Positions 43,317-53,359 of a stretch of 64,000 nucleotides of DNA are shown piece after piece. Numbering within the stretch: position 1 is the first letter of the stretch; each line of letters begins with the position of its first letter. Under the pieces are notes generated by a model. That model did not search any database. It saw only the letters and a program-made list of their open reading frames with translations, and was not told where the DNA came from. The DNA is from Neoceratodus forsteri. Taxonomy: Eukaryota; Chordata; Ceratodontiformes; Ceratodontidae. A program made the translations under genes and the position numbers. Location of the stretch: NCBI GenBank assembly GCA_016271365.2, contig CM057451.1, positions 494,997,501 to 495,061,500 of the forward strand. Direction: 5' to 3'.

Positions 43317-45900
43317 CACAACTTTCCCCTTTACTCTGTCCCAACCTCTCTTGAAGCTGTCCACAGTCTTTACAGACAACTTTCTCCGATAACTTACTCC
43401 ACTTATCTACCACCCTCTCAGTGGAACAGTACCTCCTCATTTCCCTCTTGAATCTTCTCCCCACCAGCTCGAGGCAGTATATTCTAGTGGTCCAGTTCCC
43501 ACTAAAGTTGAACAGACCCTCAGAGCTCACACTGTTTAAACCTTTAAGTTACTTGAAGGTTTTGATCTTGTCACCCCTCTCCCTTCTATCCTCCAGGGAG
43601 TAGATGATGAGATCTTGGAGTCTCTTCTCATACGATCTGCCCTGCTGTCCCTGGATGGATGACCTTCTCTAGAATATTTCCAGCAGGTTGATGTATTTCC
43701 TTAGGTAAGGTCAACAATCCTGCACACTGTGCTCAAGAGCCATATTTACATGTCTGCTCCATGGTGATTCTTTTTGCAGCTCCTGTGCTGCCCTGACCTC
43801 CAAACTCGATCTATATTAAGTTTACGTGGCCCCTCTCAGCACTGATACAAGCCATACTGTAGAGGAGCCATAAGTATGGGAGCCATGCAGAAGGATGCAG
43901 GGAACATAGACTGTATGTGGGACTGAGCAGTACAGCCTGTGCACACTGCCGCTTACACATCTCATAGCCACTTACACAACTCACTTTGGAACGTGTTCCC
44001 AACTCAGTAGCAGTTCAGGGAGAGGAGCAGAGAACACCTTACCATGATCAGGTAAATTTTTACATGGCTGCATTTGCACCACGGCACTTGAGTAGTTGAT
44101 TGGCTGCGATGCAGTTGCGGCCATGTAAACATGCCTAAGATGTGGCCGAACCAGCGAATGACCTCCACTCTTCTGCTAGTTATACTTCTAGCTATACAGC
44201 CTAGCATTTAATTTGCTTTGGATTCTCCTCTCCTGCAGTGTAATGAGTGCTTCAGGTCACTTGTGATGATCACACCCAAGTCATTCTCTTCTGGCTTGGT
44301 AACTTTCACACCTCCCAACCGGTACTTGGTCTCCCAATTCTTCGTCCCCAAATGCATTACCTCACCCTTTTTGGCATTGAATCCCAATTCTAAATACCTG
44401 ACCACTTCTCAAGTTTGGCCCAGTCTTTCCTGAAGTCTTGTCTCCCCTCTTCTGTGTCTACTCTGCCACAGAGTTCTGTCTCACCTACAGACAGGCATAT
44501 TTTATCTTTTATCCCTTTTGCAATGTCACTGATAAAGATGTTAAGTAACATCAGACTGAGCATTGAGCCCAGTGGGACCCCAACAGTGACTGGCCTAACC
44601 TCCAAGAACTCCCCTCTTACTACCAACCTCTGACTTCTATCTTGCAGCCAGTTTCTAATCCACACAGCCAGTTTTGCCCCCCACCCCATGTCCACCAGCT
44701 TCATGATTAGTCTCCTGTGGGGAACAGAGTGAAAGGCCTTACTGAAATCCAGATACAGGATGTCCACTGCTTGGCCCTTGTCCACTGTTCTGGTTACCTA
44801 GTCAAAGAAATCAATCCGGTTAGTCAGTTAGGACTGCCCTGACATGAACCCATGCTGCCTCTCAACCAAGAGCTCATTTTCTTCCTTTTGAACCTGACTA
44901 TCCCATCCTTGATATCCCGCTTTACCCTGATATACTAGAAGAAGGGCTTCTCCTCATTTTCAGCCCCTCTGCCAGCTGCAGCTCTCTCTTGGCCTTGGCC
45001 AGTCAGAATGCCCTTCCTGCAGCTCATCCCTTGGTACAGTACTCTTCGCAGTCCTTATCTCTCTGGGTTCGTTTATACTTTCTGAAGGCTGACTTCTTAC
45101 TCTACAGCCTGGGCTACCTCCCTATTGAGCTAGCTGGGCTTCTTGACTCTAGATGTTTTATTCTTTATTTAGGCACACACGTTAGTTGCTGCCACCAGCC
45201 TCTCCTTGACTGTGGCCCATTTGTGGTCCACCCCATTTCCTTCCTGATCCCAGCAAGGTGCCCTCCCAGTATCACCCCATCCTACTATAGTCTGTCCTCC
45301 TGAAGTCTAGCACCCTTGTTTTAGCCATAATCTCCCTGCCCATGCCCATGCCCAGGTGGAGCCACACAATGTGGTGGTCACTTCCTGCAAGTGGTTTCTC
45401 CACCTTTACCTCTTGGATATGTGCACCGTTAGATAGAGCCAGGTCCAATATGGCCATCTCCTGGTGGGCTCCTGGACACATTGTGTCAGGAACCCACTCT
45501 GGAATGCATGCAACAGCACTTGAGTTCTAGTACAGGTGGCACCAGGGATTTATCAAGCTATCCCAGACAAACAAAAGTCACCAATAATCACTACCAATCC
45601 CCCCCTCCCCACCGGCGGGCCATCTACACAATTTTGAATCCCAGTTCCCTGCCTAATTTCTCATCCTGCTTTGGTGACCTGTACACCACTCCTATCTCAA
45701 GCTTTCTACCTTTCATTGATTGTACCTCTACCCACCAACACCTCCGTCCTGCCATCTGTCTCCTCCTCCCACCTTGTACAGGTTATCCCTTCCATCATGA
45801 ACAGAGCCACTTCCCCTGTCTCCCCACACCCTGTCCCTCATAAACAGCTCATATCCAACAATTGAGAAGTCCCAGTCATGATTCAGTGTGCCCATGTCTC
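43317..45900 (-). pseudogene. CR1 ORF2 remnant (endonuclease, RT)
   Basis: The endonuclease end shows LALSNG, VEKPLAGSDHHIVWLHLG (the SDH site). RT shows VDILYLDFSKAFHSVPHRRL, WIRNWLQDRSQRLVV, GVPLGSML and a lost FADD box (SVGETELCGRVDTEE). FNAKKGEVMHLG and the thumb region follow. The C-terminal part has RIYCLELVGRRFKREMRR and STERVVDKWSKL. 43815-44160 does not read as CR1 and may be a small insertion with GTTTACGTGG/CCATGTAAAC ends. Confidence 0.8.
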
Positions 45901-46149
45901 CATGTTAGCAGCCATGTCCACCTCTCCTCCCAACCATCATTGAATACAGCTCAGCCATTTTGTTCCCCAGGCTCCTTGTATTCAGAGACTCAACCTTCCA
46001 CCATGTCTGGCATCCCCATCCCTCTGTCTGTCAGCCCCCCCATTCCCACTTGCCTACCTTTATTATTACGTCTATTGTCTGATTCCTCTTCCTTCTGCCC
46101 TGACTGGGAGGGAGGCTGTTCAGCCACCTCCATCAGGTGACTAAGGGTA

Positions 46150-47480
46150 CTATGAGCCCTGCTGCCCCCAACAGTTTGAAGTCAGATCCTTGCCTATATA
46201 CTCTTCAAATCTGGGTTTCAGCACCTTTGTGCCTTCTTTACTAAGGTGCAGCCTATCTGGTGCATAATGTACCTTATTCTCCTATGTGCCTCCCCAGCCT
46301 CCAATTAGCTTGTATCCCTCCTCTCTGCACCACCTCCTGAGCCAGATATTAAACTCCTTGATCCTTATCTTCCTTACAGTACTAGCCCTCAGCACTGGTA
46401 GCACCGCCAAGAAGGCCACCAACCTCCCCACCCTACAGCAGAGCTTCCCCACATCCTTGAACCTCTCTTGAACCACCCCTACCTCACTGTTGACCAAGTC
46501 ATTCATTCCCAGGTGAACGATGATGCATGACTTCCACCCTTCCTTTCCTGTTTTCTCTGTTATCTGTGGACCCACCCTCCCTGTAGTCATCCCTGGTGTA
46601 CACTACACCCTTCTGCATTTTCCCTAGCTCCCATGTCACCCCATCTATTTTCCTTCACTATAGAGCCTCCCAAAATCACTTACCTCCCCACCTGCTTTTT
46701 TGAGCCTGCTTGTTTTTCCTGCAGTCCTGCCTTGTCTGTTTTACCCCACTCCTACTAGTTGTCCCAAGATCCCTCCTGACCCCTACCCTCCTTCTGCCTG
46801 ATCCCTTCCTCACTACCTGCCTGCCCTTCACATTTCCACCCCACTCTCCCTGCCTCTCTGCCCCCTTGCCTCTCTCCCTGCCTGCTCCCACCCCTTCCCT
46901 GCCACCACTTCCCTTATCTACCCCCTTTTCCCTCCTGTATGTGGTTATCCAGCTGTACCCATATTACCCTCCTGCTTTTCCCCCTTTCCTTCCCACAGAT
47001 TTTTCACGTACTCTACCTGATTAGTGGGAGGAATCTGTTCCACACTGGCACTTCTGAGGGGGCTCCCACCACCTTCACTTCCCTCCTTGCCCTCCCTATT
47101 CCTCTTCCTAGTGTCCAACTCCCTTCTTTTTGCCTCCTCTCCTGCTAGGGAAGAGGGACCCAGGGAGTCAGCCTTAGAGCCTTAGATCCCCCTTCAGTCC
47201 CCCCCCCACCTCACCCTACTCCCTGACTGGGCTCCACCACTACCCACCCTCCTACAAGTCCTACACCATTCTTCCCTTACCTCATTCAGATATCCCTTCC
47301 CCACCAACACTGCTAACTCCCATCTGAGCTGCCATACCTCTGCCCTCACCTGGCCTAGGCTTCTACAGAGCAGACACCCCCTATCTTCCAAAGAGTACCA
47401 AAGAAAACCACTGCCCCATATCCCCTGCAACACATTACTCTACTCACCCCCTACTGCTCCCTCAGCAATCCTTCTCGCTA
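46150..47480 (-). pseudogene. CR1 ORF1 remnant with esterase domain
   Basis: The frame at 46590-46282 contains SCIIVHLGMNDLVNSE and later IKEFNIWLRRWCREEGYKLI, the SGNH/GDSL-like esterase domain of vertebrate CR1 ORF1. Upstream frames (46891-46676 and 47433-47194) are Arg/Gly-rich or have several Cys, like the N-terminal part. The plus strand here is C/T-rich, which produces Pro/Leu-rich shadow frames. Confidence 0.7.
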
Positions 47481-48765
47481 CAATTTGATGTTCTAGTCCC
47501 TCCATACAGAGTACATATACACCCTTGTATATTTGTGTAGCTGCACCCAATATAGTGATTTTCTGTGACCATATTGAAAATGTTTTATTTGAACACCGTA
47601 ACTGAACCTAGGTGGGGATGGCTGTTTGCTGACCCTAGATACCTTCGACAGAAACCAGTTGCATCTCCTTTGCATTACCCATCTGGTAGTTCACTTGGAA
47701 GCTGACCTAAAGTATAGATCAGCTGCTTCTCACTGCAGCACTTGACTACTAATTTCATGCTCCCACCTTATCTTACCTGTCCTCAGTTGGGCACTGTGAC
47801 CTCTGGCCTGTGGTCCTCCCTGCAGATGTCCTGCCAGTACTCCCAGAAGTCACTTAGGTAGATGCCACATTCCTGCTTCATTGCACTAAAGCTTCAAGGT
47901 CACATGGATGGGCGAAGCTAAAAGGGGGCATAGTGAAGGCAACAAACCTGTGTCAAGCCAGTGAGCAAAAGCAAGAGGAAAAACAGACCGCTATGGTTCT
48001 TGACAGAGGTGGCTAAAAAGGTAAGGACTAAAAGGGTAGCATTCCGAAGATATGAAAAGATGCTGAGGGAGGAGGAAAGGGAGGTTATCAGGGAAACAGA
48101 GGAAAGCAGGCAAAGCAGTGAGTGTGAGGCACCAACTAAAGACAGAAGAGCCCTCACGGTTACAAAAGAGGAAAATACATTTTTTAGGTACAGTATGTAA
48201 GTGAAAAGAGAAAAACCAGGGAAGGGATTGTATGGCTAAAAAGGGAAGGGGGGGACTATATAGAGGGGGACCTGGAAAAGGCAGACAACCTGAACGAATA
48301 CTTTTGTTTCAGTGTTCACAGAGGAAGGAGAAGGGGAAGGGTCACAAAAAAAAGTAACGGAAGCTTTGGAGGGATGGAGGTGGGCACTAGTCCTTTGCAA
48401 AAGGAGGGAGTCCTGAAGGGATTCACTAATCTGAAAGTGGACAAAGCAGTGGGACCAGACAGGTTGCATCCAAGGGTATTGAGGGAGCTCAGGGAGGTAC
48501 TGGCAGTACCTTTGACAGTTCTGTTTAAGAGTTCACTGGAAACAGGAGTGGTTCTGGAGGACTGGAGGATGGCAGATGTAGTCCTACTTGAAAAAAGTGG
48601 TGGAAGGGAGGAGGCTGGCAATCATAGGCCAGTCAGCATAACATTAGTGGTGGGAAAATTAATAGAATCACTGCTGAAGGAAAAGATTGTGGAATATTTT
48701 GAATTCAGTGTGTTACAAGGCCAGAGGTAGCATGTTTCCACAGGGGGTAGGTCATGTCAAACAAA

Positions 48766-49568
48766 TCTGAACAAACTCCCGGACTACATTGCTGCCTGCC
48801 TTCCTCCAAGTCCACCTAGTAGCTACGGCATAAGAAGTCACTCACTAATTTCCCTAAAAATTCCCAGGATTACCAACCACTTTGGTAGGGCAGCCATAAG
48901 TCATGCTTTGCCCTCATTATGGAGAAGGATCCAAAGCTCTTTGAAACTCAGCACTCCTGTCAGTATTGCTATGTTCAGGCATCTTTACGACAAAACATTT
49001 ACTGAAATTTGTAAATGTTACCATAGCTTCTAGTGGTTCTATTAGTGACCTCATCTCTAAAACTACCTCTCACACTCTTGAATCCTACCCTGTTAATCCC
49101 TCCATAACATGTTAAGTAGCCAGCTGCCTTGTTTGGCCTTCGGAGCCTTTGGCACCTTCCCTTACCTAATCCTACATGCCACTTTAATTAGTTGTTCTGT
49201 TGGAATTTGGAACTTTTAGGCCCTCTCTAAGCCATGGCCAATTTCCAAGCCAGTGACCACTGCCCAAGCTAGATTGATTTCCTGAGGGATGAAATGGTTA
49301 TGATCTGCATTCCCTCGGCTGAGTCCAGTATAAACTAACACCTTCATACATGTATAAGAAAGAATGTACATTCCACAATTAATGTCACGTGTTGTTGTTT
49401 ACCTGTTCCCCACAAGTGCAGTGGAATGTTTATACTGTACCGTTCAAATGTAAATCTGTATTCCTACTACTACATTTTGTATGTATTCTATGTATGTATA
49501 TCCATCCTTGACAAACTGCAGGTCCGCCTGGATAAATAAAGATTTGATTGATTGATTGATTGATTGAT
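48766..49568 (+). pseudogene. LINE 3' fragment with (GATT)n tail, inside CR1
   Basis: A frame at 48830-49030 ends a LINE ORF: SYGIRSHSLISLKIPRITNH, then GRAAISHALPSLWRRIQSSL and FRHLYDKTF. About 500 bases of 3' UTR and a GATTGATT tail (49544-49568) follow. The CR1 continues on both sides (CAAATCTGA before, GATTTCTTTGAC after). Not CR1-like at the C-terminus. Confidence 0.75.
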
Positions 49569-49569
49569 T
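49544..49569. repeat. (GATT)n simple tail
   Basis: About six GATT units at the LINE 3' end. Confidence 0.9.
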
Positions 49570-50849
49570 TCTTTGACTTGGTGACCAAGGGACTAGATCA
49601 GGGTAGAGGGGTGGACATGGCATACCTAAATTTCAACAAGGCTTTTGACGCTGTTCCACATAATAGACTAGTAAGTAAGTTGAGTAGCTTAGGAGTGGGT
49701 CCAAAGATGCTAAACTGGGTAAGAAATGGATAAGAAATTTGTTAGGGGATAGGCAATAGAGGGTAGTGGTAAACAGAGTTCACTCCAAGGAAAGGAGAGT
49801 GACCAGTGGGGTGCCTCTGGGATCAGTGCTGGGACCTGTCCTTTTTTAAGTCTTTATAAGTGACATTGCAGAGGAACTGGAAGGCAAGGTCTGCCTCTTT
49901 TTGGATGACATCAAAATCTGCAAAAGGGTGGACACTCCAGGAGGTTTGGAAAGGATGATCAGAGACCTAAGAAAACTCAAAGAGTGGTCGAGGGTATGGC
50001 AGCTGGCTTTCAATGTGAAAAAATGCAAAAGAATGCTTTCAGGGCATAGAAACCCAGGGGCAGAGTGCAAAATTGGTGGAGTTGTATTGAGCAGGAAAGA
50101 GACCTGGGGTATTCATATCAGATGATCTAAAGGTGACAGGCGGTGTGGCAAGGCAGTTAGGAGGGCTAGTGGGATGCTGAGGTGAATAGGCAGGGGCATC
50201 ACCAGCAGAAAGAGGGAGGTGGTGTTGCCCCTGTATAAATCATTGGTAAGACCCACCTACAGACTGTGTCCACTTCTGGAGACCACATCTCTGGAAGGAC
50301 ATATGCAGAGTGAATGTGAGCCAGAGAAGATGACTAAAATGGAGTCAGGTCTGCACTAAAAGCCCAATGAGAAGAGGCTAAAGGACCTCAGTATGTACAC
50401 CTTGGAAGAGAAGAGGGAGAGGGAGATATGACAGAGACCTTAAAATACCTCACAGGGGTAAAAAAGGTGCAGGAATGAAGTATTTTTCAGAAACAAAGGA
50501 GCTCAAGAACAAGGAGACATGCTATGAAGCTGGGGTGGGCACATGTAGGAGAGTTGTGAGAAAGTACTTCTTCACAGAAAAGGTGGTGGACTCCAGGAAC
50601 AGCCTTCAAGTGGAGGTGGTGGGGAGAAAACAGTGGTGTAGTTCAAGACTGCATGGGCTAGGCATAAGGGAATCTTAGTGGACAGGAAGTGGTGGGAGAG
50701 AGACAAAGAGATTGAGATGAAGTAAGGTCTCTGGCGATACTATAGGTAGGGAAAATGGGCAGACTGGGTGGGCCAAGCGGTCCTTATTTGCCATCAAATT
50801 CTATGTTTCTATACTCACCTGAGGGATCACTTGGGATTGTGGGACTTAA

Positions 50850-52180
50850 ATACTGGCTGCAGCCATGCTAGTGGTCAACTGCAGTAACATGATTTCTGCC
50901 ATGTCTGGCATCCTTTGTCCCTCCACAAGCCTACCATCACAGCCTACCACCCATTAACCCCCCTTCCCAAATCCCCGTCCTCTAGAATAACCCTAGAAAC
51001 GTCACAAAATTTCACCCATAATTTCCAGTAGTCCAGCTGCTATGTTTGTTTTCTCAGCACTCCCCAAGTCCACCCATACAGTATCCCTCCTGCTTCCTTT
51101 CTCCCAAGCCCCCAACTCTCAGCACTCTTGATATCAGCAGGATTCAAACATTTCAAGCCACATAAAAAAAGTACTGTTAAAAGCACTTCCCCGCCAATCG
51201 CCGATCCTCTCCCCCATCCCCAAGTCCCAAACAGCTTGCCAGCTTTTTCACAGAAAGAACTTTCAGGCAAGATCTTAGTTTAAACTCCCCCAGCTGCAGC
51301 CACACTAGTGTGCAGCTGCAGTCACATGATTCCTGCCTTGCCAAATGGCTATCGGGTTTGGTGTCCTTAACCCCTTCTCAAGCCCGAACTCACAGTCCCC
51401 CACCCACTACCCCCTTCCCAAATCCCTGTCCCCAGAGTAAACCTGGAAACATCATAAAATTCCAGCCAAAAGTACTAGCAGCTCTGCTTCAGTGTTTGTT
51501 TTTTCAGCCAACCCCAAGCCTCCCTTGCAGTCTCCTACTCCAGTCTCTTTTCCCAAGCCCCCAACTCACAGTACTCTTGGTATCTGCCAGAGTTAAACAT
51601 TTCAAGGCTCATAAAATTTTTTTTTAATAGAACAAAGCACTTCCCTGTTGACTGGTGATTCTCTCCCATGTCTCCAAATCCCAAAAAGCTGTTTTATTTT
51701 TCTTCAGAGAGAGAACTTTCAGGCAAGATTTGAGTTTAACCATCCCAACCCCCTCCCCAACAGCTGCAGCCGCACTAGTGGCTGGCTACAGTCATGTGAA
51801 TCCTACCTTGCCCAATGACCGCTACGGCTGGCATATTTTGTGCCTCCCTAAACTCACCTTCACTGTCTCCCACCCACTGCCCAGCTTCCCAAGTACCCAT
51901 CCTCTAGAATAATGCTGGAAACATCACAAAATTCTAACCGAAAGTTCTAGTAGCCCTGCTTCTATGTTTGTTTTCTCAGCCCTCCCCAAGTCCACCATTG
52001 CAGTCTCCCTCTTCCTTCCCTTCCACTGAGCCCATGACTCTCTGCACTCTCGATATCACTGAGATTCAAACATTTCAAAGCACATAAATAAAGCACAGTC
52101 AAAATCAGAGTAAAGCACTTCCCCACCAACCAGCGATCTACTCCCATGTTCCTAGTCCCATACAGCTCAGCGGGTTTTTC
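50850..52180. repeat. 450-bp tandem repeat, three copies
   Basis: Markers such as CAGTCACATGATTCCTGCC recur near 50881, 51319 and 51786 (spacing about 440 and 468 bp). Each unit has a C-rich half and CAAACATTTCAA followed by an A-rich patch. No gene. Confidence 0.85.
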
Positions 52181-52182
52181 AG

Positions 52183-52400
52183 TGATTGATTGATTGAGTG
52201 ATCAATTTATTTATTCAGAATTTATTTTTGGAAGATAATTTAACTGAAATGTTATATCTCATGTTCAATGGGGTCCTGCTTTTACCCAACTGTGCAGCTG
52301 AGTGGACTGAAGCAAAGAGACGTTAAGAGACTTGCTCATGGTCATGTAATGTATAAGTGGCTTTGGTGGAATTTAAGCACATTTGAATGTACCTATCAAA
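52183..52400 (-). repeat. MIR-like SINE body with ATCA tail
   Basis: The minus strand has a core like that of the next SINE (GAGCAAGTCTCTTAACGTCT) and ends in AATAAATAAATTGATC plus an ATCAATCA run. The tRNA head is missing or worn. Confidence 0.6.
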
Positions 52401-52796
52401 TTGACTTTCCCATGGGCTTCCATCCTTCTGCACTAACATTTTCTTTATGCTCTTATCTCTGCTCCTTAGCCATGTTAGAATACCATGATTAACAGGCATC
52501 AATCTCTGTTGTGATAGGGTATAGTCCATGCAGCCTGTCAGTTCCTCTTGCCATCTGCCAGTCCTGCCCTATTCAAGTACCTACAGTAATGTACAATATA
52601 TGCGAGTTACACATGTCTGAACTTTCTCCCAGGCCATCTGTGCTGCGCAGTCCTATCTGCCACTGTTTCTGAGTGCTGATAGTGCTTCTGCCAGCCACCT
52701 AAGTGGAAGAAATTAGAAACCATAGCAGGCCAGCACCGAGTAGCACAGATGGGCTGGAAGAAAACCAAAAGATTTATAACCTAGTGTATATGCACA
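52401..52796. other. No recognised feature
   Basis: I see no gene or clear repeat in these 400 bases. Confidence 0.5.
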
Positions 52797-53027
52797 TTTA
52801 ATTTTTATTTTACAATTCATTTACCCAGGATAACCCGGCTGAGGTGTAACATCTTGTTTCTAGTGAGGTCCTGTTTCTACCCATTTCTGGAGTTGGGTGG
52901 ACTGGAGCCCTGGGAGGTTAAATGACATTCCCAAGGTCACATTGTAAGTATTTGGTTCTTGAGGTGCTTGAACCTGCAAGCTGTTAGTTCCCAAGCCAGT
53001 GCTCTAACCACTAGACCACACTGTCCA
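52797..53027 (-). repeat. tRNA-derived SINE, MIR/CORE-like
   Basis: The minus strand starts with GGACAGTGTGGTCTAGTGGT (A-box region) and has GGTTCAAGCACC (B box, 52963-52974). It then has TGACCTTGGGAATGTCATTT, very like the MIR core. The 3' end is A/T-rich. Promoter boxes are nearly intact. Confidence 0.75.
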
Positions 53028-53359
53028 CTAAGGCTATTGCAGGTACTGGGGCAGGGGATATATTGGCAGATGGGAGGAGAGATTGGGTTGATAAAGTAAT
53101 CAGGGTAGTTTAGGGAAGATTAAGGAAACATATCTCCAGAATTAATGGTGTATCTCCTGTAATTTCAGTGGATGGTATGGTGAACCCTCAGTGCTGGGTT
53201 CTCAATGGAAACATTGAGTGAGGTAAATCTCCTAGAGGCCGCCCTCACCTGTTCCAGTGGAGGCTTTGACAAGTCTGACAATACGGCAATTACTGAGAAT
53301 GCACTTTTTTGTTTCATGGGAAAGGTGAAGTTTACACTGATGCTTTTGCTTGCCATGTG
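53028..53359. other. No recognised feature
   Basis: No gene or repeat recognised. Confidence 0.5.

Larger units (their letters stand above)
43317..47480 (-). mobile_element. CR1 LINE, nearly full length, minus strand
   Basis: Reading down the minus strand: ORF1 (about 47480-46150), endonuclease (about 45500-45270), RT (44785-44208) and C-terminal part (43640-43317). All are broken. It faces the CR1 at 47.9-50.8 kb. Confidence 0.82.
47961..50700 (+). pseudogene. CR1 ORF2 remnant
   Basis: First part: basic linker (RKNRPLWFLTEVAKKVRTK), then LKVDKAVGPDRLHPRVLREL, EDWRMADVVLLEKSG and NHRPVSITLVVGKLIES. After the insertion: DLVTKGLDQGRG, YLNFNKAFDAVPHNRL, GVPLGSVLGP and the worn FADD region (LDDIKICKRVD). 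The C-terminal part has VVRKYFFTEKVVDSRNSL. Frameshifts throughout. Confidence 0.85.
47930..50811 (+). mobile_element. CR1 LINE, plus strand, split by another LINE
   Basis: CR1 ORF2 parts at 47961-48765 and 49567-50700. Ends in the CR1-like 3' end CCATCAAATTCTATGTTTCT at 50792-50811. The middle is interrupted by a LINE tail at 48766-49566. Confidence 0.87.

Noticed and set aside
45481..47024. Plus-strand Pro/Ser-rich frames
   Set aside because: Antisense of CR1 ORF1 and endonuclease.
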